Shown: positions 16,490 through 24,528 of the stretch, one piece after another
Layout of the letters: every line of letters begins with the position of its first letter
Position numbering within the stretch: position 1 is the stretch's first letter
Source of the DNA: DASQZJ01 sp035638775
Lineage (GTDB): Bacteria > Pseudomonadota > Gammaproteobacteria > UBA5335 > SLRW01
DNA length: 64,000 nt
Reading direction: 5' to 3'
NCBI GenBank assembly: GCA_035638775.1
Contig: DASQZJ010000006.1
Coordinates: forward strand, 11,889 to 75,888
The notes under the pieces: model-generated
Database searches by the model: none
What the model was told of the DNA's origin: nothing
Seen by the model: the letters and a program-made list of their open reading frames with translations, nothing else
Made by a program: the position numbers and the translations under genes

Positions 16490-17770
16490 ATGGATAACGT
16501 ATTCGAAACTCTCGAGTCGGAGGTCCGAAGCTACTGCCGCGGCTTCCCTGCCGTGTTCGAGCGCGCCAAGGGCCATTTGCTCTGGGACGAGCAGGGCAAG
16601 CGCTACGTGGACTTCTTCGGCGGTGCCGGCGCCCTCAACTACGGGCACAACAACGACCGCCTCAAGCGCAGGCTGCTCGAGTACATCGAGCAGGACGGCA
16701 TCACCCACAGCCTCGACATGGCGAGCACCTCCAAGCGCACCTTCCTGGAGCGCTTCGACCGGGTGATCCTGCAGCCGCGCGGGCTGAGCTACAAGATCCA
16801 GTTCCCCGGCCCGACCGGCACCAACGCGGTGGAGAGCGCCATGAAGCTCGCGCGCAAGGTCACCGGGCGCGAGACCATCATCGGCTTCACCAACGGCTAC
16901 CACGGCATGACCATCGGTGCGCTGGCGGTGACCGGCAACAACTTCAAGCGCAGCGGCGCGGGAATCCCGCTGGGCAATGCCGTGAGCATGCCCTACGACG
17001 GCTACCTGGGCGACGAGGCGGATACCATCGACTACCTGGAGAAGACCCTCGAGGATCAGGGCAGCGGGCTGGATCTGCCGGCGGCCATGATCGTCGAGAC
17101 CGTCCAGGGCGAAGGTGGCATCAACGTCGCCAGCATGGAGTGGCTGCAGCGGCTCGAGGCGCTGTGCCGCAGGTGGGAGATCCTGCTGATCCTGGACGAC
17201 ATCCAGGCCGGCTGCGGCCGCACCGGCACGTTCTTCAGCTTCGAGCCCGCGGGCATCAAGCCCGACATGGTCTGCCTGTCGAAGTCGATCGGCGGCTACG
17301 GCCTGCCCATGGCCCTGGTCCTGATCCGGCCCGAGCTGGACGTTTGGGAGCCGGGCGAGCACAACGGCACCTTCCGTGGCAACAACCTGGCATTCGTCAC
17401 CGGCGCCGAGGCGCTGGCCTACTGGGAGGACGACAGCTTCGCCCGCGAGATCCGGCGCAAGGGCGAGAAGATCCGCGAAGGCTTCGATCGCCTGGTGGCG
17501 GACTTTCCCAAGATCTTCGAGCAGGCCCGCGGGCGCGGCATGATGCAGGGACTGGTCTGCCACGACCCCGACGAGGCCTCGCGCATCTGTGCCGAGGCGT
17601 TCCGCAACGGGCTGCTGCTGGAGACCGCCGGCGGCGACGACGAGGTCATCAAGTGCCTGGCCCCGCTGACCATCGACGACGCGGGCATCGAGGAAGGCCT
17701 CGAGACCCTTCGCCGCAGCGTCGAGGCGGTGGCGTCCGACACCGATTCCGACGACGCACGCGTCGCCTGA
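16490..17770 (+). CDS. ectB: L-2,4-diaminobutyrate-2-oxoglutarate transaminase
   Basis: The 426-residue class-III PLP aminotransferase makes diaminobutyrate from aspartate semialdehyde and glutamate, the first step of the ectoine pathway. Visible features are IQFPGPTGTNAVESAMKLAR, YHGMT, the PLP-ring aspartate in LILDDIQAGCGRTG, and the Schiff-base Lys265 in VCLSKSIGG. Length and sequence match EctB rather than the polyamine or siderophore Dat enzymes. It follows ectA by 54 bp and ends 21 bp before a strong hairpin. The position normally occupied by ectC holds no gene. Confidence 0.94.
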   Translation: MDNVFETLESEVRSYCRGFPAVFERAKGHLLWDEQGKRYVDFFGGAGALNYGHNNDRLKRRLLEYIEQDGITHSLDMASTSKRTFLERFDRVILQPRGLSYKIQFPGPTGTNAVESAMKLARKVTGRETIIGFTNGYHGMTIGALAVTGNNFKRSGAGIPLGNAVSMPYDGYLGDEADTIDYLEKTLEDQGSGLDLPAAMIVETVQGEGGINVASMEWLQRLEALCRRWEILLILDDIQAGCGRTGTFFSFEPAGIKPDMVCLSKSIGGYGLPMALVLIRPELDVWEPGEHNGTFRGNNLAFVTGAEALAYWEDDSFAREIRRKGEKIREGFDRLVADFPKIFEQARGRGMMQGLVCHDPDEASRICAEAFRNGLLLETAGGDDEVIKCLAPLTIDDAGIEEGLETLRRSVEAVASDTDSDDARVA

Positions 17771-17790
17771 GCCGCGGCACCGAAGCCGTC

Positions 17791-17820
17791 CCGGGCGCGG
17801 CACACCGCTGCCGCGCCCGG
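17791..17820 (+). terminator. Hairpin terminator of ectAB
   Basis: CCGGGCGCGGCA (17791-17802) pairs perfectly with TGCCGCGCCCGG (17809-17820) around a 6-nt loop, 21 bp after the ectB stop. The stem is very stable, but a T-tract is lacking. Confidence 0.6.
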
Positions 17821-17928
17821 GGCGTCGCGGTGCCTGCACCCTTCCCTGACCTGCGGCAAGCCCCGCCCTTCCTGTTGCCCCTTTGCCGCAGACAAACGCC
17901 CGTATCCCCACTATTCTTTGTGCAGGAC

Positions 17929-17959
17929 CTCTGAAAAGTACTCGCCGTACTTTCCAGAG
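17929..17959 (+). promoter_or_regulatory. Conserved-looking hairpin in the leader of the RRM gene
   Basis: CTCTGAAAAGTAC (17929-17941) pairs with GTACTTTCCAGAG (17947-17959) at 12 of 13 positions around a 5-nt loop. It lies about 170 nt before the RRM start codon. It lacks a T-tract, so it is more likely a leader structure or protein site than a terminator. Confidence 0.4.
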
Positions 17960-18130
17960 CCGTCGGGGCCGGCGCAGGTCCGGTTTCGACTCCGCCGGAT
18001 CCGCACGCAAGTGCCGATCCGCGCCGGGCCAAGCATGGCCCGCGGACAGCGCCGACCCGCTCGGCGCCGTCGGAAATACAGGACCCGCCATGGCGGGTCG
18101 GCCGCGCGGGCGCGGCAGGAGGATCAGGGA

Positions 18131-18442
18131 ATGAAGCGATCCGTTTACGTGGGCAATCTGCCCGAGGACGTCACGGAAAACGCGCTGCGCGAGCTGTTCG
18201 AGCCGCACGGCGAGGTGTACGGGGTCAGCATGATTACCGACCGCGAATCCGGCCGCCCGCGCGGATTCGCGTTCGTCGAGATGGACAGCGAGGCGGTCCC
18301 CGCTGCCGTGGCCGCGCTGGACGGCCACGAGATGGCGGAACGCCGGATTCGCGTGAGCCAGGCGCGCCCGCGCAGCCGGTACCCCATGCGTCGCCGTCCC
18401 GGGCACGGCGGCAGCCGTGACCGGAGCCGCCACGACGCCTGA
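18131..18442 (+). CDS. RRM-domain RNA-binding protein
   Basis: This 103-residue protein is one RNA recognition motif with RNP2 VYVGNL (residues 5-10) and RNP1 RGFAFVEM (44-51). A basic, disordered tail rich in Arg, Gly and Ser follows from residue 80. The same layout occurs in cyanobacterial Rbp proteins and proteobacterial homologues, several of which respond to cold. GGCAGGAGGATCAGGGA precedes the ATG. A long leader with a hairpin suggests post-transcriptional control. The RNA targets are unknown. Confidence 0.9.
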   Translation: MKRSVYVGNLPEDVTENALRELFEPHGEVYGVSMITDRESGRPRGFAFVEMDSEAVPAAVAALDGHEMAERRIRVSQARPRSRYPMRRRPGHGGSRDRSRHDA

Positions 18443-18469
18443 CGGCCACCGCTGGAAGGCCGGCTGCTC

Positions 18470-18478
18470 TGGCATAAT
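18470..18478 (+). promoter_or_regulatory. Extended -10 promoter of rlmM, 8 nt from the start codon
   Basis: TGGCATAAT (hexamer 18473-18478) ends only 8 nt before the ATG at 18487. The predicted transcript would start at or next to the start codon, giving a leaderless mRNA. Confidence 0.55.
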
Positions 18479-18486
18479 CGGGCCGC

Positions 18487-19632
18487 ATGGAGGCCCTGTT
18501 CCTGTTCTGCCGCGCCGGCTTCGAGGAAGAATGTGCCCGGGAGATCCGGGAGCACGCCGCGTGCCTTCGCATCGCCGGCCATAGCTGCGCGCAGCCCCGG
18601 TGCGGCCGGGTCGTGTTTCTGCCCGGGCGTGCCGGCGACGCCCAGCGCCTGCACCGTCATGCCCCGGTTCCGGATCTGACCTTTGCCCGCCAGGCCTTCG
18701 TCCGCCTGGCACTGATCGAGGATCCCGGCGACAACCCGGCCGCGCGGCTCCAGCAGGCGCTGGTATCCGTCCCGGGGGCCGTGCGCGGGGTGCTGGGGGA
18801 GAGCCCGGACACGCAGCAGGGGCGGCGCCTCGCTGCACGCGCGGAGCGGCTGGCCGCGGAGCTCGAGCGGCGGCTGCACGCCAGCGGGCAGTTGCGCGGC
18901 GGGGGCGAGCTGGTCGTGCACGTCTGTCTCGAGGACGCGCGTACCCTGCAGGCAGGCTACGCCCTGCCCCGGGCGAGCGTGCCCTGGCCCGGCGGGGTCG
19001 CCCGGCTGCGCCGGCCGCGCGGGGCGCCGAGCCGCTCCGCGCTCAAGCTCGACGAGGCCCTGCAGCTCTTCCTCGGTCCCGAGCGCCGGGAGCATCTGCT
19101 CAAGCCCGGCATGACCGCGGTGGACCTCGGGGCCGCGCCGGGCGGCTGGACCTGGCAGCTGGCCCGTCGCCGCCTGCAGGTGACCGCCGTGGACAACGGC
19201 CCGCTGAACCCGGGTCTCGCCGGCGACCGGCACGTGCGGCACCTGCGCGAGGACGGCTTCCGCTTCCGCCCCCCGCGCCCGGTCGACTGGATGGTCTGCG
19301 ACATCGCGGACCGGCCCGCCCGGGTGGCCGACCGCGCAGCACGCTGGATCGCGGGCGGCTGGTGTCGCCGTTCGATCTTCAACCTGAAGCTGCCCATGAA
19401 GCGGCGCTACGAGACGGCCGGGCGCCTGGTGGCCCGGGTGCGGGAACAGCTGGACCGGTCCGGCGTGCCGTGCCGCGTGGCCGCCAAGCAGCTCTACCAC
19501 GACCGGGCCGAGATCACCGTCTTCCTGGAGCGTCGCGGCCCCGGCGGGCCTCACTCCGCCGCCCGGCGCAGGCGCTCCAGGCCCGCCTCCAGGTCGCGCC
19601 GCAGGTCGTCGGGATCCTCCAGGCCCGCGTGA
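18487..19632 (+). CDS. rlmM: 23S rRNA 2'-O-ribose C2498 methyltransferase
   Basis: RlmM methylates the ribose of C2498 in 23S rRNA using SAM. The N-terminal part (MEALFLFCRAGFEEECAREI) is the THUMP-like domain. The Rossmann domain has SKLDEA-type entry ALKLDEAL, SAM loop VDLGAAPGGWTWQL near residue 215, and catalytic region KLPMKRRYE. The E. coli protein has 366 residues. This one has 381, with a basic Arg/Ser tail after FLERRG that runs 82 bp into the 3' end of the converging MetC-like gene. No ribosome-binding site is visible, consistent with the promoter 8 nt upstream. Confidence 0.92.
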   Translation: MEALFLFCRAGFEEECAREIREHAACLRIAGHSCAQPRCGRVVFLPGRAGDAQRLHRHAPVPDLTFARQAFVRLALIEDPGDNPAARLQQALVSVPGAVRGVLGESPDTQQGRRLAARAERLAAELERRLHASGQLRGGGELVVHVCLEDARTLQAGYALPRASVPWPGGVARLRRPRGAPSRSALKLDEALQLFLGPERREHLLKPGMTAVDLGAAPGGWTWQLARRRLQVTAVDNGPLNPGLAGDRHVRHLREDGFRFRPPRPVDWMVCDIADRPARVADRAARWIAGGWCRRSIFNLKLPMKRRYETAGRLVARVREQLDRSGVPCRVAAKQLYHDRAEITVFLERRGPGGPHSAARRRRSRPASRSRRRSSGSSRPA

Positions 19633-20720
19633 ATGCGCAGCAGGGTGCCCTCCTCGCGCCAGGGGACGGCGCTGCGCAGCGGCTCCGGACGGGTCGGCAG
19701 GATCAGGCTTTCGAACCCTCCCCAGCTGTAGCCCATGCCGAACAGCTCCAGGTGGTCCAGCATCCGGGCGAGGGCGGCATCGGGCACCGGTTCCAGGAGC
19801 ACGCCGAACAGGCCGCTGGCACCCGCGAAGTCCCGCTTCCACAGCGCGTGTCCCGGATCCGAGGGCAGCGCGGGATAAAGCACCCGCTGCACCCCCGGTC
19901 GTCCCGAGAGCCAGTCCGCGAGCGCCAGCGCCGTCTCCTGGTGGCGCGCCAGGCGCACCCCCAGGGTGCGCAGCCCGCGCAGGCCCAGGTAGAGCTCGTC
20001 CGCGCCGGGACAGTTGCCGAAGGCGGCGACCCGCCGGCGCAGCGGCTCCCAGGCGCCCTCGGTGGCATTGATCACGCCCAGCATGGCGTCGGAATGCCCC
20101 ACGATATACTTGGTGGCGGCATGGATCGACAGGTCCACGCCGTGCGCGATGGCGTTGAAGTACAGCGGCGTGGCCCAGGTGTTGTCGATCGCGCTGAGCA
20201 CACCCCGGCGCCGGGCGGCCGCGGCGATGGCCGGCACGTCCTGGACCTCGAACGTAAGCGAGCCCGGGCTCTCCATGAATACCAGGCGCGTGTTCTCGCG
20301 GAACAGCCCGGCGATTCCGGCGCCGGCCGCGGGATCGAAGTAGGTGGTTTCGACCCCGAAGCCGGCCAGGGTCCCGTCGCAGAACCTCCGGGTCGGACCG
20401 TAGACGTTGTCGGAAACCAGCAGGTGATCCCCTCTCTGCACGAAGGCGCACAGACACAGCGCGATCGCGGCCAGCCCGGACGATACGGCCACCGCACCGT
20501 GGGCGCCCTCGAGCTCTGCCATGGCCCGCTCGAAGGCGAAGGTGGTGGGCGTGCCGTGACGGCCGTAGAACACGCCCTCGAAGGGGTGGCGTCCGGCCTC
20601 GCGCAGCGCCCCGAGGGTCGGGAACAGCACCGTGGAGGCATGATAGACGGGAGGATTCACCGTCCCGTGATGCGCCGCCGGGTCCCGCCCGGCCTCCACC
20701 AGTTGCGTATCCTTCTTCAT
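19551..20720 (-). CDS. metC: Cystathionine beta-lyase family PLP enzyme
   Basis: This 389-residue enzyme belongs to the Cys/Met-metabolism PLP family. It has MKKDTQLVEAGRDPAAHHGTVNPPVYHAST at the start, YGRHGTPTTFAFE, the aspartate in SAIDNTWATP, the PLP lysine in SIHAATKYIVGHSD, and MGYSWGGFESL near the end. That last motif is typical of MetC-type cystathionine beta-lyases, which make homocysteine for MetH, 21 kb away. The ATG at 20720 follows GAGGAG. The 3' end overlaps rlmM by 82 bp. A gamma-lyase or sulfhydrylase is less likely. Confidence 0.87.
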   Translation of the reverse strand: MKKDTQLVEAGRDPAAHHGTVNPPVYHASTVLFPTLGALREAGRHPFEGVFYGRHGTPTTFAFERAMAELEGAHGAVAVSSGLAAIALCLCAFVQRGDHLLVSDNVYGPTRRFCDGTLAGFGVETTYFDPAAGAGIAGLFRENTRLVFMESPGSLTFEVQDVPAIAAAARRRGVLSAIDNTWATPLYFNAIAHGVDLSIHAATKYIVGHSDAMLGVINATEGAWEPLRRRVAAFGNCPGADELYLGLRGLRTLGVRLARHQETALALADWLSGRPGVQRVLYPALPSDPGHALWKRDFAGASGLFGVLLEPVPDAALARMLDHLELFGMGYSWGGFESLILPTRPEPLRSAVPWREEGTLLRIHAGLEDPDDLRRDLEAGLERLRRAAE

Positions 20721-20859
20721 CGCGCTCCTCTGCCCGGTCCGCCCGCGACGCGTGCTCTGCAGGTACCCGCGCAGTCTCGCATGCGCACCGTGCCGAAGCA
20801 CAGCACGGACACCGGCACGCCGGCCCGGCGGCGCCGGTGGAAACCTCGCCGGGGGCGGG

Positions 20860-20865
20860 TAGAAT
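20860..20865 (+). promoter_or_regulatory. Candidate -10 element for the small alpha/beta hydrolase
   Basis: TAGAAT lies 28 bp before the ATG at 20894 within the divergent gap with the metC-like gene. No clear -35 is visible. Confidence 0.4.
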
Positions 20866-20893
20866 GGACCCCGGTCCCGGTGCGGAGAGACCG

Positions 20894-21445
20894 ATGCAAT
20901 CAGTGGATTCCGGCGAGCCCGACCTGCTCTACTTCGCCCACGGCATGGAAAGCGGGCCATGGGGCACGAAGATCAGCGCGCTGGCCGGCATTGCCCGGGA
21001 GCGCGGCTTCCGCGTATGCAGTCCCGACTACAGTCACACGCGCGACCCGGATGCCCGGGTCCGCCAGCTCCTCGACGAGCATCCGGCCACCGGCGGCCAC
21101 CTGGTGCTGGTCGGCTCGAGCATGGGTGCCTACGTGTCCGCCGTGGCGAGCGGCTCGCTGCGCCCCGACGGCCTGTTCCTGATGGCGCCGGCGATGTACC
21201 TGCCCGGCTACGAGGCCGATCCCATGGTGCAGGCGGGGCGGATGGCGGTGGTGCACGGCTGGCGCGACGCGGTGGTGCCGGTGGCGAACGCCATCCGTTT
21301 CGCCCAGATACACCGTGCCGCCCTGCACGTGCTGGACGGCGGCCATGGCCTCACGCAATGTCTGCCCGCGATCCGGCGGATCTTCGCGAATTTCCTGGAC
21401 GAGGTCCTCGGCGCCGCCGAGGAGCAGCCCGACCACCCGGCATAG
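20894..21445 (+). CDS. Small alpha/beta hydrolase
   Basis: At 183 residues this is a lidless, minimal alpha/beta hydrolase. The triad is readable: nucleophile in VGSSMGAY near residue 78, aspartate in HGWRDAVVP near 125, and histidine in LDGGHGLTQ near 157. It lacks a signal peptide and should be cytosolic. Similar small hydrolases include YqiA and esterase-like proteins. The exact substrate is unknown. Confidence 0.82.
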   Translation: MQSVDSGEPDLLYFAHGMESGPWGTKISALAGIARERGFRVCSPDYSHTRDPDARVRQLLDEHPATGGHLVLVGSSMGAYVSAVASGSLRPDGLFLMAPAMYLPGYEADPMVQAGRMAVVHGWRDAVVPVANAIRFAQIHRAALHVLDGGHGLTQCLPAIRRIFANFLDEVLGAAEEQPDHPA

Positions 21446-21469
21446 CCGCAGCCCGCGCTTCCCGCGGGG

Positions 21470-21859
21470 CTAGTCCCCCGCTTCCGGTCCCTCGGGCTGG
21501 TAGATCCGACGCCAGTCGCCGCCTTCCAGGGCCCGCTTGCGGCAGGCCTGGACGGCGGCCCCGTCGTCGGGATCCCGGGCCAGCACGCCGGCATTGACGA
21601 TCTCCCCGTACCATTCCAGGAAGTTGTCCTCGTTGCCGAAGAAGCCGACCACGACGCTGTCGTCCTCCTCCCGGTAGCAGTCCACTCCCCAGGCACCGGC
21701 CGCGGTCCAGCGCGGCTCGAAACCGTTGAGCGCGTAGTGCTCGCCGCCTTCCCGTCTCAGCAGGGCGCCGGAATAGTAACCATCGGGATAATCGCTGCGG
21801 ATCAGGTTCTCGTAGACGTTCTGCACCTGTCGGTGCACCTTGTCGGGCGCGTGGATCAT
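21470..21859 (-). CDS. Hypothetical protein
   Basis: I do not recognise this 129-residue protein. Coding is supported by the AGGAGG site before the ATG at 21859 and an extended -10-like sequence upstream. It is acidic and aromatic-rich, with DYPDGYYSGAL near residue 24, ALNGFEPRWTAAGAWGVDCY near 42 and VVVGFFGNEDNFLEWYGEIVNAG near 69. There is no signal peptide or membrane segment. It converges on the small hydrolase gene, with 24 bp between the stops. Confidence 0.65.
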   Translation of the reverse strand: MIHAPDKVHRQVQNVYENLIRSDYPDGYYSGALLRREGGEHYALNGFEPRWTAAGAWGVDCYREEDDSVVVGFFGNEDNFLEWYGEIVNAGVLARDPDDGAAVQACRKRALEGGDWRRIYQPEGPEAGD

Positions 21860-21895
21860 GATGACCTCCTCCCCGCCTCCTTATAGATTCTTTTG

Positions 21896-21904
21896 CTTAT
21901 GCCA
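21896..21904 (-). promoter_or_regulatory. Extended -10-like element for the hypothetical protein
   Basis: On the minus strand TGGCATAAG reads as an extended -10, 37 bp before the ATG at 21859. It is one base from the TGGCATAAT found at three other genes here. Confidence 0.45.
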
Positions 21905-21984
21905 TTGTGCCACGCGGGCGGGGTCATGCAAGTCGCGAACGGCTCGCGCCCCCCCGGCGACCGGGGGACCCCCGGACCGGTCCG

Positions 21985-22713
21985 TCATGCGCCTGCAAGA
22001 TCCCGTACGTCCCATTCCTGCCGGCTGAACCGCGCGGCGTCGGTGTCCAGCAGGAGGGACACCATGGCGGCGGCCGAGCGTGCGGGATCCAGCAGCCTGC
22101 CCGTGCGCTTCATCTCCACGAAGCGCTCGCGATCCGGAAACACCTCCGGCGGCAGCGCCCGGACCCGGGCCTGCATGGGCGTGTCCACCACGCCGGGCCG
22201 GATGCTGCCCACCGCGATGTCGTGGTCGGCCAGTTCCTCCCGGTACACCTGGTAGACCATGTGCAGCGCGGCCTTCGACGTGCAGTAGGCACCCCAGCCA
22301 CGGTATGCATGATGCGCCGCCCCCGACGAGACGTGCAGCACGCGCCCGCCACGCAGCGGCTCCAGCAGCGCGGCCGTCAGGAACAGCGGTCCCTCGACGT
22401 TGATCGCCTGGTGCGCGCGCCACTGTTCGAGGCTGACCTCGGCCAGCGGTGCCACCGGGGCGAGCACGCCCGCATTGTGGACCAGGTACGCCAGGGGGCC
22501 CTCGCCGACTGTCTCGACGATGGCGGCACGCCCTTCCTCCCGGGACACGTCGGCGGGCAGCACCCGGACGCGGTCCGGTTCGCGCTCCCGCGTCTCCTGG
22601 AGCGGCTCGGGCCGCCGCCCGACCGCCAGCACGTCCATCCCGCGCCGTGCCAGTGCAAGGGTCACGGCGCGCCCCAGCCCGGTGCCGCCGCCGGTCACGA
22701 GTGCCAGTGCCAT
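21985..22713 (-). CDS. Short-chain dehydrogenase/reductase
   Basis: The 242-residue classical SDR has the cofactor loop TGGGTGLGRA near residue 7, NAG near 84, catalytic Ser in VLHVSSGAA and YCTSK near 140. The arginines after the second beta strand (VGRRPEP) favour NADP(H). It is the last gene of the minus-strand run with the ABC exporter and acyl-CoA genes, 17 bp after the permease. The substrate is unknown. Confidence 0.86.
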   Translation of the reverse strand: MALALVTGGGTGLGRAVTLALARRGMDVLAVGRRPEPLQETREREPDRVRVLPADVSREEGRAAIVETVGEGPLAYLVHNAGVLAPVAPLAEVSLEQWRAHQAINVEGPLFLTAALLEPLRGGRVLHVSSGAAHHAYRGWGAYCTSKAALHMVYQVYREELADHDIAVGSIRPGVVDTPMQARVRALPPEVFPDRERFVEMKRTGRLLDPARSAAAMVSLLLDTDAARFSRQEWDVRDLAGA

Positions 22714-22730
22714 TCGATCACCTCCCCGGG

Positions 22731-23495
22731 TCAGCTGCGGATGCCCGTCCCGCGATTGAGCAGGTGCAGGCTGAATACGAACAGGATAACGACGAACAGG
22801 CCGATGATCAGGTAGGCGGTCACGATGTTGATGTCGGACACCCCCAGGATGCCGTAGCGGAAGGCATTGACCATGTACAGGATGGGGTTGGCCATGGACA
22901 CGTGCCGCCAGAAATCGGGCAGCATCTTGATCGAGTAGAACACGCCCCCGAGGTAGGTCAGCGGCGTCAGCACGAAGGTCGGGACGATGGAGATGTCGTC
23001 GAACTTGGTGGCGAACACGGCGTTGATGAACCCGCCCAGCGAGAACAGCACCGAGGTCAGCAGCACCACCGAGGCGGTGATCAGCGGGCTGGAGACGTGC
23101 AGGTGGGTGAAGAACAGCGCCACGCAGGTCACCAGCACCCCCACCAGCAGCCCGCGCGCGACGCCGCCGCCGATGTAGCCCAGCAGGATCAGGTAGTTGG
23201 GCACCGGCGCCACCAGCAGCTCCTCGATGTGGCGCTGGAACTTGGCGCCGAAGAACGAGGACACCACGTTGGAGTAGGAGTTGGTGATCACCGCCATCAT
23301 GATGATGCCCGGCGCCATGTACTGCATGTAGCTGTAGCCGTCCATGTGCCGGATCTGCGACCCGATCAGGCCGCCGAAGATCACGAAGTACAGGGTCATC
23401 GTGATCGCCGGCGGCACGATGGTCTGCAGCCAGATCCGGGAGAAGCGCTGGATCTCGCGGAAGAGGATGGTGCGGAACGCGATGAAATGGTTCAC
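22731..23495 (-). CDS. ABC-2 type transporter permease (YadH-like)
   Basis: This 254-residue integral membrane protein has six predicted helices and the ABC-2 permease pattern, including IQRFSRIWLQTIVPPAITMTLYFVIFG at the start and LTPLTYLGGVFYSIKMLPDFWR near residue 175. It matches the YadH family, which pairs with YadG-type ATPases. The ATPase gene is 10 bp upstream, so the two form an exporter. The substrate is unknown. Lipids or polysaccharides are usual for the wider family. Confidence 0.88.
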   Translation of the reverse strand: MNHFIAFRTILFREIQRFSRIWLQTIVPPAITMTLYFVIFGGLIGSQIRHMDGYSYMQYMAPGIIMMAVITNSYSNVVSSFFGAKFQRHIEELLVAPVPNYLILLGYIGGGVARGLLVGVLVTCVALFFTHLHVSSPLITASVVLLTSVLFSLGGFINAVFATKFDDISIVPTFVLTPLTYLGGVFYSIKMLPDFWRHVSMANPILYMVNAFRYGILGVSDINIVTAYLIIGLFVVILFVFSLHLLNRGTGIRS

Positions 23496-23505
23496 GGCGC
23501 CGCCC

Positions 23506-24462
23506 TCACACCGGCGCCCGGCGCTCGCTCACGGTCGACACCGGCGGCTCGTGCGTGCTGCTGACCAGGCTCATGAACAGCTGCTCCAGCCGGTTGGCCT
23601 TGTTGCGCATGCTCAGCACCTCGAAGCCGGCCTCGCGCAGCCGCCGGAACGCCTCCGTCAGCCCCTGGCCCCGGTGCACCGACAGCTCGACGGTGTTCTC
23701 GTCCACCGCTTCCACGGCATAGCCGGGCAGCGGCGGCAGGTCCTCCACGCGCCCGTCCAGATACAGGACGTAGGTCTCGGTGTCGAGGCGGCGCAGCAGC
23801 TCCTTCATCGAGGTGTCCTCGACGATCTCGCCCCGATCGATGATGCCGATGTTGCGGCACAGGCTCTCGGCCTCCTCGAGATAATGTGTGGTAAGGATGA
23901 TGGTGGTGCCCTCGGCGTTGATCTCCCGCAGGAAGGTCCACATCGAGCGGCGGATCTCGATGTCGACCCCCGCGGTCGGCTCGTCCAGGATCAGCAGCCT
24001 GGGCTCGTGGACCAGCGCGCGGGCGATCATCAGGCGCCGCTTCATGCCGCCCGAAAGGTTGCGCGCGATGTCGTCGCGCTTGGCCCAAAGGCCGAGCTGG
24101 CGCAGGCAGGCGTCGGTGCGCTGGCGGGCGCGTTCGTAGGGCAGGCCGTAGAAGCCGGCCTGGTTCATCAGGATATGGCGGCACTTCTCGAAATTGTTGA
24201 AGTTGATCTCCTGGGGCACCAGCCCGAGGCAGGCCTTGACCGCCTCCGGCTCGCGGTCAATGTCATGCCCGAACACCCTCACCCGCCCCGCGGTCTTGTT
24301 CACCAGTGAGCTGATGATGCCGATGGTGGTGGACTTGCCGGCCCCGTTCGGCCCCAGCAGCGCATAGAAGTCGCCCGCCTCGACGTCCAGCGAGACGTCC
24401 CGCAGGGCCACCAAGCCGTTGGCGTAGGTCTTGTTCAGATCCTTGAGGGACAGGGCATGCAT
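23506..24462 (-). CDS. ABC transporter ATP-binding protein (YadG-like)
   Basis: The 318-residue ATPase has Walker A GPNGAGKST near residue 38, signature LSGGMKRR near 135, Walker B LLILDEPTAGVD near 155, and the H-loop TTHYLEEAE. The C-terminal 90 residues are an extra domain seen in drug- and lipid-exporting ABC-2 systems. It energises the permease encoded next. It begins 198 bp after the acyl-CoA synthetase stop, so it may belong to the same transcript. Confidence 0.9.
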   Translation of the reverse strand: MHALSLKDLNKTYANGLVALRDVSLDVEAGDFYALLGPNGAGKSTTIGIISSLVNKTAGRVRVFGHDIDREPEAVKACLGLVPQEINFNNFEKCRHILMNQAGFYGLPYERARQRTDACLRQLGLWAKRDDIARNLSGGMKRRLMIARALVHEPRLLILDEPTAGVDIEIRRSMWTFLREINAEGTTIILTTHYLEEAESLCRNIGIIDRGEIVEDTSMKELLRRLDTETYVLYLDGRVEDLPPLPGYAVEAVDENTVELSVHRGQGLTEAFRRLREAGFEVLSMRNKANRLEQLFMSLVSSTHEPPVSTVSERRAPV

Positions 24463-24528
24463 GGCGTTTCACGGCCGCCGCAAAAAGGGGCACAGGATAG
24501 CAGGTTTGCGCCGCCGCGGGCGGGAGCT

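Larger units (their letters stand above)
17771..18130. other. 360-bp gene-free stretch after ectB (no ectC)
   Basis: This gap holds a terminator hairpin (17791-17820) and a second, different hairpin (17929-17959). The rest is GC-rich leader of the RRM gene. I looked for ectC (about 130 codons, needing about 390 bp) in both strands by conserved cupin features and saw none, not even a decayed copy. Confidence 0.6.

Noticed and set aside
17771..18130. A decayed ectC after ectB
   Set aside because: The space is too short for the gene, and I saw no EctC cupin motif in any frame.
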